DNA of 48,988 nucleotides, from NCBI GenBank assembly GCA_037968895.1, contig JBBKWJ010000193.1, forward strand, positions 1-48,988, read 5' to 3'. Each line of letters opens with the position of its first letter. The first letter of the stretch is position 1. A program made the position numbers and the translations under genes. The DNA is from JBBKWJ01 sp037968895 (lineage in GTDB: Bacteria; Actinomycetota; Acidimicrobiia; Acidimicrobiales; SZUA-35). Positions 1 to 8,029 of this stretch are shown here, piece by piece. A model generated the notes under the pieces. That model worked only from the letters and a program-made list of their open reading frames with translations, made no database searches and was not told the origin of the DNA.

Positions 1-1482
1 GGCACGGTTTCCACCACTCCCGGCGAGGCATCTGTCGGGCTCATGACCCAAGATCGGTCAGCGCTGCCTGGTGAGACGGTCGACGCAATGATTTCTCGTC
101 AGACTGGCGTGACAGAGGCAAACCAGAATCTCGACGCGGCGCTGATGGCGTTGGCAACGGAGCAGGTTGGCGCCGCTGACACCTACGACACTGCGCTCGA
201 TCGTTGGCTCCGCCTTGGTGCCGCCGATCTTGAAGCGCGAGCAGGTGAGGCGCTTGCTTCAGTCGGTTGGTCTGATTCTGAGCAGATCATGGGTCGGGAA
301 GTCGCTTTTCTCTCGGGTGGTGAGAGGGCAAAGGTCTGGCTGGCTGTGGTTGGACTATCGCAATACGACGTCATGCTGCTCGACGAACCAACCAACGACC
401 TCGACCTCGAAGGCATCGCTCTCCTTGAGAATCTTGTGAAAGGACAGCGCGGACCGGTCATTATTGTGTCGCACGATCGGCAATTCCTCGACAATGTGGT
501 GACCGACGTCGTTGAGTTCGACCCAGACCCGCGGTCGTCTGCGCCTTCTTCGATCAATCGGTTCGGCGGTGGGTGGTCTGCCTTCCTCGAGGAGCGTGAG
601 ATCGCCCGTCAGCACGCCAAGGACAAGTTCGACCAATTCACTGACGAGCGCGATCGGCTGCAATCGCGGGCCGCAACAACACGAGATTGGTCAGCCAAAG
701 GATTGGCTCGCGAGCGGCAGCCACCTGACAACGACCGAGCGGCACGAGGGACCCGGATTGATGCGTCCGAAAAGCTGGCATCGAAGGCTCGACAGACAGA
801 GCGTGCCATTGAGCGTCTGGAGCAGGTGGATCGACCCTGGCAACCGTGGCAACTCCAGTTCACAATCGGTGAAGTGGCTCGCTCGGGTGATCTAGTAGCG
901 GAGTTGAGGCAGGCCGAGGTGACACAGGGCGGTTTCCATCTTGGACCAGTAACGCTTGAAGTGCTGAGTGGTCAACGCATACTCTTTGAGGGCTCCAATG
1001 GCGCAGGGAAGACCACGCTATTGCGTGCTCTCATCGGCGATGTTCCGCTTGAAGCTGGCACCCAACGGCTAGGTCGCTCGGTCGTTCTTGGCGAGCTCGA
1101 CCAGGGGCGTCGCCGGCTGGAGACAGAAGGCCCGCTGCTCGATCGCTTCATGGAAGACACTGGCCTCGATCTCAGCGAGGCTCGATCGACCCTCGCCAAG
1201 TTTGGCCTCGGAAAAGAACATGTCGGGCGGGCGACCAAGGCTCTCTCGCCCGGTGAGCAGACACGGGCAGTGCTGGCCGCGTTCCAGGCCTCCGGGGTTA
1301 ACACTGTGATCCTCGACGAACCAACAAATCATCTCGACCTCGAGGCGATTGAGCAGCTGGAAGAAGCGCTCGGCAAGTTTGCCGGCACTCTGCTCGTCGT
1401 TTCGCACGATCGGTCGTTTATCGAGGCTCTTGAACTCACGCACCGCTACGACGTGGTCGACGGCCGAGTCTCACCAATCTAG
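1..1482 (+). CDS. ABC-F family ATPase, 5' end cut off by the window edge
   Basis: The frame is open from base 1, so the ATG at 43 is internal and 493 C-terminal residues are visible. ABC-F proteins are soluble twin-ATPase proteins, many of which act on the ribosome in translation control or antibiotic protection. Visible in order: first signature LSGGERAKVWLA, first Walker B LLDEPTNDLD with SHDRQFLD switch; a charged interdomain linker; second Walker A GSNGAGKTTLL; second signature LSPGEQ, which is SPGE rather than SGGE; second Walker B ILDEPTNHLD and SHDRSF. The first Walker A lies outside the window. There is no transmembrane segment, which excludes an exporter. The subfamily (EttA, Uup or resistance type) cannot be assigned from this fragment. 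A gap of 83 bases separates it from the next plus-strand gene. Confidence 0.9.
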   Translation, partial: GTVSTTPGEASVGLMTQDRSALPGETVDAMISRQTGVTEANQNLDAALMALATEQVGAADTYDTALDRWLRLGAADLEARAGEALASVGWSDSEQIMGREVAFLSGGERAKVWLAVVGLSQYDVMLLDEPTNDLDLEGIALLENLVKGQRGPVIIVSHDRQFLDNVVTDVVEFDPDPRSSAPSSINRFGGGWSAFLEEREIARQHAKDKFDQFTDERDRLQSRAATTRDWSAKGLARERQPPDNDRAARGTRIDASEKLASKARQTERAIERLEQVDRPWQPWQLQFTIGEVARSGDLVAELRQAEVTQGGFHLGPVTLEVLSGQRILFEGSNGAGKTTLLRALIGDVPLEAGTQRLGRSVVLGELDQGRRRLETEGPLLDRFMEDTGLDLSEARSTLAKFGLGKEHVGRATKALSPGEQTRAVLAAFQASGVNTVILDEPTNHLDLEAIEQLEEALGKFAGTLLVVSHDRSFIEALELTHRYDVVDGRVSPI

Positions 1483-1553
1483 GGTTTGGCCTAGGAGAAC
1501 CTCGGACGGTTCGATGCTGGCGGCGCTATCTGGCTCGGCGGGGGAGGGGGCGC

Positions 1554-1559
1554 TACGTT
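1554..1559 (+). promoter_or_regulatory. Probable -10 element of a leaderless promoter (MaoC-like gene)
   Basis: TACGTT ends six bases before the ATG at 1566, so transcription would start at or next to the start codon. No Shine-Dalgarno sequence precedes this ATG and no clear -35 was seen. Confidence 0.45.
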
Positions 1560-1565
1560 TCAAGA

Positions 1566-2495
1566 ATGTCGCAGCAGATCTCAGACTCACCCGTTACTTT
1601 GACCGGGCCCATCCGTGCTCCACGCCAGATGCTCGCCGACCAGACCTACGACGGACACCTCAGTGTGCACGACGACGAGACAGCCGAAAAGCTTGGTCTG
1701 CCCGGCGCGCCAATTGAAGGCCCGACTCACTTCAGCCAGTTCGACCCGCTCCTTGCCAGCATTTGGGGCGACCTGTGGTTTCGCAAGGGAATCCTCAGCG
1801 CTCACTTTCTGAACATGGTGGTAGAGGGCGAAGAGGTGCAGGCGACTGTCACACTTGCCGGACCGGGAGCGACAACGGCGACGATCTACGCGGCAAAGGC
1901 CGATGGCACACCAGTGCTTGAGGGCACCGCGTCCGTCGATGGCGATACGAGCACGACCGCCCTCGCTGGCCGGCTGGCGAAGGCCAATGACCGCGATCCT
2001 GGCGACCTCTTCATTCTCGATCAGCTGAGTGTCGGGCAAAAGGGCGAGGAGTCCGAGACGATCACGATCGACTTCGATACTCACCTCGGAAACCTCTACC
2101 CGTTCACGTTGGCCCAAAAGCTTTTGAAGATCACCGAGTCTGTTTCGCACTACGAGGCCGACTCCGACGACAATCCGTTTGGCGGGCCAATTATCCCCAT
2201 CGAGATGATGAGCGTGATCTCGAATAGTGGGGCCAAGCGGGTTGGCTTCAACGTTCGCCAACCATCGGTTGGTCTCTTCATCGATCTCGAAATCCGTATG
2301 ATCAACGGCCCGGTGATGGTCGGCCGCTCCTATCGGGTCGGCCGCGAGATCGTCGGTCTGGGCCAGAGCCGCCGGACCGAGTCATATTGGACGCTGACCA
2401 CGCTGACCGACGACGAAACTAACGAGCCGACCGCTCAGGTGCTGCTCCATTCGGGCGTGTTCAAAGATTCATACGCCGACTATCCGTCGAGCTAG
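1566..2495 (+). CDS. MaoC-like / double-hotdog domain protein, 309 aa
   Basis: Soluble 309-residue protein with no signal peptide or membrane segment. An N-terminal stretch reading GHLSVHDDETAEKLGLPGAP, followed by EGPTHFSQFDPLL and a long FRKG-hydrophobic helix, resembles the hydration helix region of MaoC/hotdog acyl-CoA dehydratases. The second half (about residues 160-300) has the alternating hydrophobic strands of a second hotdog unit. Such proteins usually hydrate enoyl-CoA or bind acyl thioesters, but I cannot point to a certain catalytic Asp/His pair, so activity is unproven. The start is set by the first ATG after a TACGTT -10 element. It converges with the CoA-transferase gene 66 bases downstream, which fits an acyl-CoA theme. 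Exact substrate unknown. Confidence 0.65.
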   Translation: MSQQISDSPVTLTGPIRAPRQMLADQTYDGHLSVHDDETAEKLGLPGAPIEGPTHFSQFDPLLASIWGDLWFRKGILSAHFLNMVVEGEEVQATVTLAGPGATTATIYAAKADGTPVLEGTASVDGDTSTTALAGRLAKANDRDPGDLFILDQLSVGQKGEESETITIDFDTHLGNLYPFTLAQKLLKITESVSHYEADSDDNPFGGPIIPIEMMSVISNSGAKRVGFNVRQPSVGLFIDLEIRMINGPVMVGRSYRVGREIVGLGQSRRTESYWTLTTLTDDETNEPTAQVLLHSGVFKDSYADYPSS

Positions 2496-2561
2496 TTCAC
2501 CCTGCGAACGGTAGGTCGACGGAGTCGAGCCAGTGTCAGACACCAAAGTGTTCGCAAGGGA

Positions 2562-3884
2562 CTACGCGCTGCTGCCTGGCCAACCGATGTCGAGACCCCC
2601 AACCGTGAATCCAGGCGAGAGGTGGTGGTGCACTCCCTGTTCGGTCTTGCGCTGAAGGAGCGACGGTGTTCCGATTCCGCTCGCGAGTTTGGGGTCGCAG
2701 CCGGCGCCGTTGCGCATCAGCCAACCGGCGGTCTGACAAAGCGAGGCGACGATGTCCGCCCCGGTTCCCGCAACGAGTTGGCGAGTGATCGCCTCAGCCA
2801 GCAACAGTCCGGTGGTGTAGTCATTCAAGGCAGCCGGAACTTGTGCTGGTCGCTCGGCAGTTCCTTCGGCGACAGCCATGCCACTAACCGACTGGGCGAG
2901 CTGCTCCCAACCGGCACGGTCAGACCATGGTCCGACGCCGCCATAGCAACTGATATTGCCGTAGATGCCCCGCCAGCCCCGGATTCGTAGCGATGCGGCA
3001 TCGAGCCCGAAGCGATTGACTATCCACGGTCGGTAACCCTGCACGACCACATGGGAGTCCATCGCCAGTCGCTGTATGTGCTCAAGCTCGTCTTGTTTGC
3101 GGAGGTCTGCTCTCACAATCTGCTTACCGACGCCAGTCTCTAGTAGGAAGCTCGGCACTTGGGGGATGTGATCGGATCGTAGGTTGGTGACTTCAGCGCC
3201 GAGCGAGGCCAAGTACTTGCCACAAGTTGGCCCGGCCAGCACCCTGGTCATGTCGAGAACCCGGAGTCCGGCCAGGGGTCGAACCGGATCGGGAGCCCAT
3301 GTGAGTTCGTGCTCGTTTGGATCCATGGCGACGGTCGGCTCGGCCTCCAGCGCGATGCCCTGGGGATGGGCTAGCCACTCTGCGTGTGAGCGGACCATCG
3401 CCCCACAGAAGTTTCGTTCGGCGATCGTGTCTTCAAGTGACTGAGCTCCCCAGGCCGCTACGGCGAGCTTCATGTCGGCAAAGCTCGCGTCGTTGCTCAC
3501 ACCGAGAATAGAAGCGAGTCCAGCAGCGAGGTTTGGAAAGCCGCCGTGCAAGTAGATCCAGCGCCCATCACCGCCCTCGTAGCAGTGGACGAATGGATTC
3601 GATTGGTTTGAGCGAGGCGCAGGTTCGCCGTTCAGTCGTTGGACCGCGAACCCGATTGTCGTAAGGACGCCGTCGAGGGCTGAGGTGGCGACTGGTCCAG
3701 GCGAACCTCCGGCCTTCTCTGCCAGATCAGCCGCTCGAGAACCAAGTGCGGCGAACACAACTGCGGCCGCTTCGCCGATCGGAAAACGGCTGGGGAGGAT
3801 CGGATCATTTCCCGCGATTGTCACGTCGGACCGGAGCTCCAAACCAGCGGCCTCTGCGACTTGGTGCATGGTCTGTTGGTCCAT
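2562..3884 (-). CDS. CaiB/BaiF class III CoA-transferase with permuted domain order, 440 aa
   Basis: Class III CoA-transferases move CoA between carboxylic acids through an aspartyl thioester. The characteristic Rossmann entry of this family, PLAGLRVLDMTRVLAGPTCG, lies at residue 203 rather than at the N-terminus. It is followed by LASLGAEV, QGYRP, and ALNDYTTGLLLAEA, where D355 is the likely catalytic Asp. The first 200 residues instead resemble the usual C-terminal part (NPFVHCYEGGDGRWIYLHGG, then CGAMVRSHAEWLAHPQG). The open frame extends upstream to 4358, but that part is antisense to the hydrolase gene. MDQQTMHQ at 3884 is chosen because a TACAGT -10 element sits six bases before it. Divergent from the beta-lactamase-like gene across 99 bases. 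Confidence 0.85.
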   Translation of the reverse strand: MDQQTMHQVAEAAGLELRSDVTIAGNDPILPSRFPIGEAAAVVFAALGSRAADLAEKAGGSPGPVATSALDGVLTTIGFAVQRLNGEPAPRSNQSNPFVHCYEGGDGRWIYLHGGFPNLAAGLASILGVSNDASFADMKLAVAAWGAQSLEDTIAERNFCGAMVRSHAEWLAHPQGIALEAEPTVAMDPNEHELTWAPDPVRPLAGLRVLDMTRVLAGPTCGKYLASLGAEVTNLRSDHIPQVPSFLLETGVGKQIVRADLRKQDELEHIQRLAMDSHVVVQGYRPWIVNRFGLDAASLRIRGWRGIYGNISCYGGVGPWSDRAGWEQLAQSVSGMAVAEGTAERPAQVPAALNDYTTGLLLAEAITRQLVAGTGADIVASLCQTAGWLMRNGAGCDPKLASGIGTPSLLQRKTEQGVHHHLSPGFTVGGLDIGWPGSSA

Positions 3885-3890
3885 CGCGCA

Positions 3891-3896
3891 ACTGTA
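3891..3896 (-). promoter_or_regulatory. Probable -10 element of leaderless promoter (CoA-transferase)
   Basis: On the minus strand TACAGT is followed by six bases and then the ATG at 3884. It shares the 99-base divergent region with the hydrolase promoter. Confidence 0.45.
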
Positions 3897-3972
3897 GAGG
3901 ACGTCGCTCGGAGCATTCGTACTCGTGAGTTCGATAACGGTGTTGCGTTTCGTTTTGCGCACCGCCGTGTCG

Positions 3973-3978
3973 TAAGAT
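3973..3978 (+). promoter_or_regulatory. Probable -10 element of leaderless promoter (serine hydrolase)
   Basis: TAAGAT ends five bases before the ATG at 3984. TTCGTT at 3949-3954 is a possible -35 with an 18-base spacer, close to the TTCATT-18-TAAGAT arrangement upstream of the PLP decarboxylase. Confidence 0.5.
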
Positions 3979-3983
3979 CCGCC

Positions 3984-5141
3984 ATGGCTGAGATTCACGG
4001 GACAAGCGATAGTCGATTCGATGCAGTGGCCGAGGTGTTGTCGGGGCAACTCGATTCTGGCGCTGATCTTGGGGCCTCGGTCGCGGTCGCGATCGATGGC
4101 GACATTGTGGTTGACCAATGGGGCGGGTGGACCGACGAAGAGAAAACCAAACCATGGCAGAGCGACACGATCACAAACGTCTGGTCGTCGACAAAGACGA
4201 TGACTGCGCTGTGTGCCCTCGTCCTTGTTGACCGAGGTGAGCTCGATGTCTACGCCCCGGTGTCGAAGTATTGGCCAGAGTTCGCGGCAAACGGCAAAGA
4301 GGCAGTCGAAGTGCGACACCTCATGTCGCACACGTCTGGTGTTTCGGGCTGGGCGCAACCCGTGGTCGTTTCCGACATTTACGACTGGGAGAAGTCAACG
4401 GCGATGTTGGCCGCGCAAGCGCCGTGGTGGGAGCCAGGCACCGCATCGGGCTATCACGCTCTTAATCAAGGACACCTCGTTGGCGAGGTCATTCGCCGAG
4501 TCAGCGGAAAGTCGCTCGGCACGTTCTTCGCCGAGGAGGTCGCCGGTCCGCTCGGGGCCGACTTCCACATCGGTCTCGATCCGTCAGAGTTTCATCGGGT
4601 ATCAAACGTTGTCCCGCCGCCTCCGCTCGACTTCGGCCTAGATCTCACCGACCCAGCCGTGCTAGAGAGTGTTGCCATCAAGACCTTCACCGGCCCTGCT
4701 CCAGGGGCAGAAGAGTCGTGGACTCCGGCGTGGCGCCAGGCCGAGATTGGGGCTGCGAACGGCCACGGTAATGCTCGCTCCGTTGCTCGAATCCAATCGG
4801 TCATTACCAATGGCGGCGAGGTCGATGGAGTCCGACTGCTGTCGCCGAAAACGATCGACCTGATTTTCGAAGAGCAGTCGAATGGGATCGATCTTGTCCT
4901 TGGAATGCCACTGCGTTTCGGCATCGGATATGGGTTGCTGCTCCCCGAGATTGCTGCTCTCGTCGGTGGGCATTCAGACGGAAAGATCTGCTTCTGGGGA
5001 GGTTGGGGCGGCTCCATCGTGGTCAACGACGTCGACCGCGGACTGACAATCACCTACATGATGAACAAGATGGCATCGGGCCTTCTCGGCAACGAGACCG
5101 GCGCCGCAGTCTGTGCTGCGGTCTACAACGGGCTGGGCTGA
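3984..5141 (+). CDS. Beta-lactamase-fold serine hydrolase / esterase, 385 aa
   Basis: Penicillin-binding-protein/class C beta-lactamase-like fold. The nucleophile motif SSTK is at residues 68-71, giving Ser68 and Lys71. SHTSGVSGW and the Tyr motif around Y157 (GYHALNQGHLVGEVI) follow. A C-terminal GHSDGKICFWGGWGGS segment takes the place of the KTG box. No signal peptide is visible, so the enzyme is probably cytoplasmic and more likely an esterase (family VIII type) or amidase than a drug-resistance beta-lactamase. The open frame reaches back to 3861, but the ATG at 3984 is preferred because it follows a TAAGAT -10 element and begins where family similarity begins. It converges on the TetR gene with only six bases between stop codons. 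Confidence 0.85.
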   Translation: MAEIHGTSDSRFDAVAEVLSGQLDSGADLGASVAVAIDGDIVVDQWGGWTDEEKTKPWQSDTITNVWSSTKTMTALCALVLVDRGELDVYAPVSKYWPEFAANGKEAVEVRHLMSHTSGVSGWAQPVVVSDIYDWEKSTAMLAAQAPWWEPGTASGYHALNQGHLVGEVIRRVSGKSLGTFFAEEVAGPLGADFHIGLDPSEFHRVSNVVPPPPLDFGLDLTDPAVLESVAIKTFTGPAPGAEESWTPAWRQAEIGAANGHGNARSVARIQSVITNGGEVDGVRLLSPKTIDLIFEEQSNGIDLVLGMPLRFGIGYGLLLPEIAALVGGHSDGKICFWGGWGGSIVVNDVDRGLTITYMMNKMASGLLGNETGAAVCAAVYNGLG

Positions 5142-5147
5142 ATCCAG

Positions 5148-5825
5148 CTACAGCGTTTCGCCAACTTGTGTCATCTGGTCGATGAAGAAGGCGTCGTAGT
5201 CTTCGACGACGGTGTGGAACTGGCCAAACAGCTCGAAGCTAACGTGGCCGAATAGCTGGGTCCATGCTGCGACCCCACGGCTGACGACGTCGTTAGGGAG
5301 TTGACTTTCGGCGGCAAGCGCGATGCGTTCGAGGGAGCCATCTGGGTCGGCCTGATTGACGCGTGACACGACGTCGCACGCTCTCACGGCCTCAACGAGA
5401 AGTTTGAGCATGGCCATGGTGACTCGAACGGCCGGACCGACCGTGTCTTGTGGCGCGGCGTAGCCGGGAACCGGGCTGCCGTAGATAAGCGCGTACTCGT
5501 GGCGGTTTGCTAGCGCCCACCCCCTTACCGCTGAGACGAGCGCAAGCCACCGGTCAATGAATGGCAGACCTGTTGTTGCTGCGGTCGCAGCCTCCGCGAC
5601 CTGGCCAATTTCGTCATATGCGTCGGTGATGAGCGCAGTCAGCAGCTCATCGCGACCGGGGAAGTAGCGATAGATGGCCGACGATGCCATACCGAGTTCC
5701 CTCGCAATCGCCCGCAGCGACAGGCCGGGCGCACCGACCTCGGCGAGCTGGCGTCGCGCCGCGGCCTTGATCTCTCTCGTGAGCTCGACCCGGGCTCTGG
5801 CCCTCGCCGTCTTTGGTGCGTTCAT
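5148..5825 (-). CDS. TetR/AcrR-family regulator with WHG-type C-terminal domain, 225 aa
   Basis: The N-terminal helix-turn-helix spans about residues 14-60, with LSLRAIARELGMASSAIYRY as recognition region and YFPGRDELL as the usual closing motif. The ligand domain (YALIYGSPVPGYAAP, then FELFGQF) resembles the WHG/TetR_C_13 group of actinobacterial regulators. The start at 5825 is chosen because TACGGT lies six bases upstream and residues before it have no family similarity. The divergent reductase gene and two near-identical dyads in the 140-base gap suggest that it represses both itself and that gene. The ligand is unknown. Confidence 0.88.
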   Translation of the reverse strand: MNAPKTARARARVELTREIKAAARRQLAEVGAPGLSLRAIARELGMASSAIYRYFPGRDELLTALITDAYDEIGQVAEAATAATTGLPFIDRWLALVSAVRGWALANRHEYALIYGSPVPGYAAPQDTVGPAVRVTMAMLKLLVEAVRACDVVSRVNQADPDGSLERIALAAESQLPNDVVSRGVAAWTQLFGHVSFELFGQFHTVVEDYDAFFIDQMTQVGETL

Positions 5826-5831
5826 GGGATC

Positions 5832-5837
5832 ACCGTA
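5832..5837 (-). promoter_or_regulatory. Probable -10 element of leaderless promoter (TetR gene)
   Basis: Minus-strand TACGGT followed by six bases and the ATG at 5825. There is no Shine-Dalgarno sequence. Confidence 0.42.
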
Positions 5838-5875
5838 GCAGAAATCTTGGTTTGGAGAGCGCTGATATAAAAAGT

Positions 5876-5886
5876 GAGCAGTGCTC
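5876..5886. promoter_or_regulatory. TetR-type operator, copy 1
   Basis: GAGCA-g-TGCTC, a five-base-arm dyad with a single central base. It shares the core AGCAGTGCT with the second dyad 49 bases away. It lies on the tetR side of the divergent intergenic region. Confidence 0.55.
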
Positions 5887-5921
5887 TTGCTTTTCAATCC
5901 CGGATGATTCATGATGAGAAA

Positions 5922-5938
5922 CGAGAGCAGTGCTCTCG
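5922..5938. promoter_or_regulatory. TetR-type operator, copy 2
   Basis: CGAGAGCA-g-TGCTCTCG is a perfect eight-base-arm dyad around one base. It sits 28 bases upstream of the reductase start, where a bound repressor would block that transcript. It has the same core as the dyad at 5876-5886, with centres 49 bases apart. Confidence 0.65.
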
Positions 5939-5965
5939 CAACCGATTCTGACTGAGGAGAACACC

Positions 5966-6445
5966 ATGAATGCACCCGCCACCGCCGATACAACCCGCTA
6001 TCTCGCACCAGGTTGGGCTGACCGGAATATCGCCAATCGACTGATTCGACGATTCAGCAGAATGGGTATCGCGATTCGCGGCTCGCATGAACTGCTCGTC
6101 AGGGGCCGCACGTCTGGCAAGGAACAATCCTTGCCGGTCAACCCGCTCACCTTTGACGGGGCTCGCTATCTTGTCGCCCCACGGGGCGAAACCGAGTGGG
6201 TGCGGAACCTGAGGGCCGCAGGGGAAGGCCGGCTTCGGCTTGGGCGCAAGATAGTTGCCTTCTCTGCAACTGAAGTTGTCGATGGTCCAAAGGCTGCGGT
6301 GTTGCAGGCATACCTCACACGGTGGAGTCTCGAGGTGGGGTCCTACTTCGATGGCGTTAACGCCGATTCAGATCTCGCTGACTTCGAGCGAGTCGCACAC
6401 AATCACCCGGTGTTCGCCATCGTCGACGCGCCTTCCACAACGTAA
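5966..6445 (+). CDS. Deazaflavin (F420)-dependent nitroreductase-family protein (DUF385/Ddn-like), 159 aa
   Basis: A small single-domain split-barrel protein of the length usual for F420H2-dependent quinone/nitro reductases. Family hallmarks in order: helix RLIRRFSRMGIAIRG, LLVRGRTSGKEQSLPVNPL, DGARYLVAPRGETEWVRNLR, and LQAYLTRW near the C-terminus. These enzymes take hydride from reduced F420 to reduce quinones or xenobiotics at the membrane surface. The ATG at 5966 is supported by GAGGAG at 5954-5959; the earlier in-frame start adds 12 unrelated residues. The neighbouring TetR gene and its operators suggest inducible expression, perhaps by an oxidant or toxic compound (inference). Confidence 0.85.
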   Translation: MNAPATADTTRYLAPGWADRNIANRLIRRFSRMGIAIRGSHELLVRGRTSGKEQSLPVNPLTFDGARYLVAPRGETEWVRNLRAAGEGRLRLGRKIVAFSATEVVDGPKAAVLQAYLTRWSLEVGSYFDGVNADSDLADFERVAHNHPVFAIVDAPSTT

Positions 6446-6469
6446 TGAGGTAGGCCAGTTGAGGCCTCA
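6446..6469. terminator. Possible hairpin between convergent genes
   Basis: TGAGG (6446-6450) can pair with CCTCA (6465-6469), and the stretch ends in the palindrome TGAGGCCTCA. It occupies the 29-base gap between the convergent reductase and MFS genes. There is no T tract, so an intrinsic terminator role is uncertain. Confidence 0.25.
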
Positions 6470-6474
6470 GAACG

Positions 6475-8028
6475 TCACGATGTAACCGTCCGCTTCCTTC
6501 CCACGACGGCAACGACGAGCGCGACTAGCAGTGCCAGTCCGGCGCCGATGAACGTTTCGGTGAGCGCGATCGTCGTGATCTCGATGGCGGCCGAAGAAGC
6601 GGCATCTTTGTAGCCGGGGTCGCCGAGCCCAGGAAGCTCGAGCGCATCACGCAGTTCGGCGTAGCGGTGGAGCCCCCATGCGGTGACGGCCGCAAGCCCG
6701 ATGCTGAAGCCGATCAGGCGAAAGACGATCACGAGACCGGCGGCGCTCCCTCGTTCGTCTTCGGCTGCAGCGTCAACTACGGCAGCGCTGGTCGGTGTCA
6801 AAACGAGGCCGATCCCCGCCCCGACGACCGCGAGCTCAAGCGCCATCAGGACATGGCTCGAATCGGCTGACCAGGTTGTACCGAGCATGGCGAAGCCAGC
6901 GATGCCGATCACTATCCCGACGATGGTTGGCGTGGTGTTGCCGAGCCGTCCGCTGAGTTCGCCACCAAGGTAAGAGGTAACGGCCATCGTCGCCGTCAGT
7001 GATGTCAGCAGCACCCCAGAGAGCACCGCAGTCGAACCTATGCCAGAACTGCTTTCCACGATGTTGATGAAGAGTGGGACGTTGATTAGGGCGATTACCA
7101 GCCCGACGCCGACGAGACCGTTCACAATCATCGCAGCTACAGGCGTCCTCCCTCGCAGAACGCCGACCCCAACGATTGGGGGAGCAGTACCCGCTCGAAC
7201 CAAGCGCCGTTCTATGACCGCGAATCCGGCAAATGCGGTGATAGCAACGAAGTACAACCACGGGCTTTCCCACCAGCGATCAGCATCACCCCCGGTGAGC
7301 TGATCGAGGCCGCTGATCGACTGGATCTTCGCCGCGCTGAGCAGCGCAACGTTAAGAGCCACGAGGCCGATGGTCAGCAGTGTGGCCCCGGCCCAATCGA
7401 CTCGTCCGCGACCTCTTGCGACGGGGTCAACGAATTTCCAACCAAGCACGATGCCGATAAGGGCCAGCGGCACGTTGAGGTAGAACTGCCACTGCCACGT
7501 AAGGAAGCGGACAAGAATCGCTCCATACAACGGACCCCACACCCACCCAAGCGTCTCGATTGCTCCGAGCATCCCAATCGCTCGAGAACGTGCCGCGCCG
7601 ATATGGAGGTCGCCTGCGACTGCGAGGGCGACCGGGACGAGAGCACCGCCACCTATTGCGCTCAGTCCCCGGCCGACGAGCAACACGGCGAACGAGTCCG
7701 TTGCCGGGACTATGACCGAACCGATGGCAAACAACACGAGTGAGGAAACGAAAACGGATCGGCGCCCGTAGATGTCGCTCAGCCGACCAGCCAACGGCAT
7801 CGAGGCGATGTACGCGATGAGGTATACGTTCACGACCCAGGCCGTCGAGTCGAGATCATCAGGCAGGATGAGCCCTAGATCATCGACGATCGGCCGCAGC
7901 ATTGTTGACACGACCATGAGGTCGTCCGCTGCAACGAAGACGCCGAACGCAACAACCCACAGTGGCAATTGATCACGCCGCCGATCACCGCCTGAAATCG
8001 CAGGCTCGCCACGCACCAGTCGGTTCAT
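6475..8028 (-). CDS. MFS exporter, DHA2-like 14-TM, P55/Rv1410c-type, 517 aa
   Basis: Fourteen hydrophobic segments can be counted, matching the DHA2 drug:H+ antiporter layout. Motif A is GRLSDIYGRRSVF after TM2 and an antiporter-like motif C region is GAIETLGWVWGPLYG in TM5. A long polar stretch between the last two helices (RYAELRDALELPGLGDPGY) is an unusual extension. The start MNRLVRGE at 8028 lies one base after the stop of the lipoprotein gene, so the two are surely co-transcribed. LppX/LprG-type lipoprotein directly followed by a roughly 518-residue MFS pump is the arrangement of mycobacterial lprG-Rv1410c, which exports triacylglycerol-type lipids. By analogy this protein may extract lipid from the inner leaflet (inference). 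An ordinary drug exporter is the alternative. Confidence 0.85.
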   Translation of the reverse strand: MNRLVRGEPAISGGDRRRDQLPLWVVAFGVFVAADDLMVVSTMLRPIVDDLGLILPDDLDSTAWVVNVYLIAYIASMPLAGRLSDIYGRRSVFVSSLVLFAIGSVIVPATDSFAVLLVGRGLSAIGGGALVPVALAVAGDLHIGAARSRAIGMLGAIETLGWVWGPLYGAILVRFLTWQWQFYLNVPLALIGIVLGWKFVDPVARGRGRVDWAGATLLTIGLVALNVALLSAAKIQSISGLDQLTGGDADRWWESPWLYFVAITAFAGFAVIERRLVRAGTAPPIVGVGVLRGRTPVAAMIVNGLVGVGLVIALINVPLFINIVESSSGIGSTAVLSGVLLTSLTATMAVTSYLGGELSGRLGNTTPTIVGIVIGIAGFAMLGTTWSADSSHVLMALELAVVGAGIGLVLTPTSAAVVDAAAEDERGSAAGLVIVFRLIGFSIGLAAVTAWGLHRYAELRDALELPGLGDPGYKDAASSAAIEITTIALTETFIGAGLALLVALVVAVVGRKRTVTS

Positions 8029-8029
8029 G

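Noticed and set aside
1587..2261. 224-aa open frame antisense to the MaoC-like gene
   Set aside because: Shadow frame: compositionally Arg/Val-rich, no family motif, and fully covered by a gene with recognisable domain features on the other strand.
2496..2561. Short dyad GTGTCAGACAC (2533-2543) as a terminator between convergent genes
   Set aside because: Five-base arms with a one-base loop and no T tract; too weak to support a terminator.
3984..5141. Serine hydrolase as an antibiotic-resistance beta-lactamase
   Set aside because: No signal peptide and no KTG box are visible; a GGWGGS-type segment replaces it. An esterase or amidase is more likely.
5825..5966. Shared N-terminal start MNAPxTA in the divergent TetR and reductase proteins
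   Set aside because: Only the first few codons match and similarity stops immediately; probably coincidence or codon preference at translation starts, not a duplicated segment.
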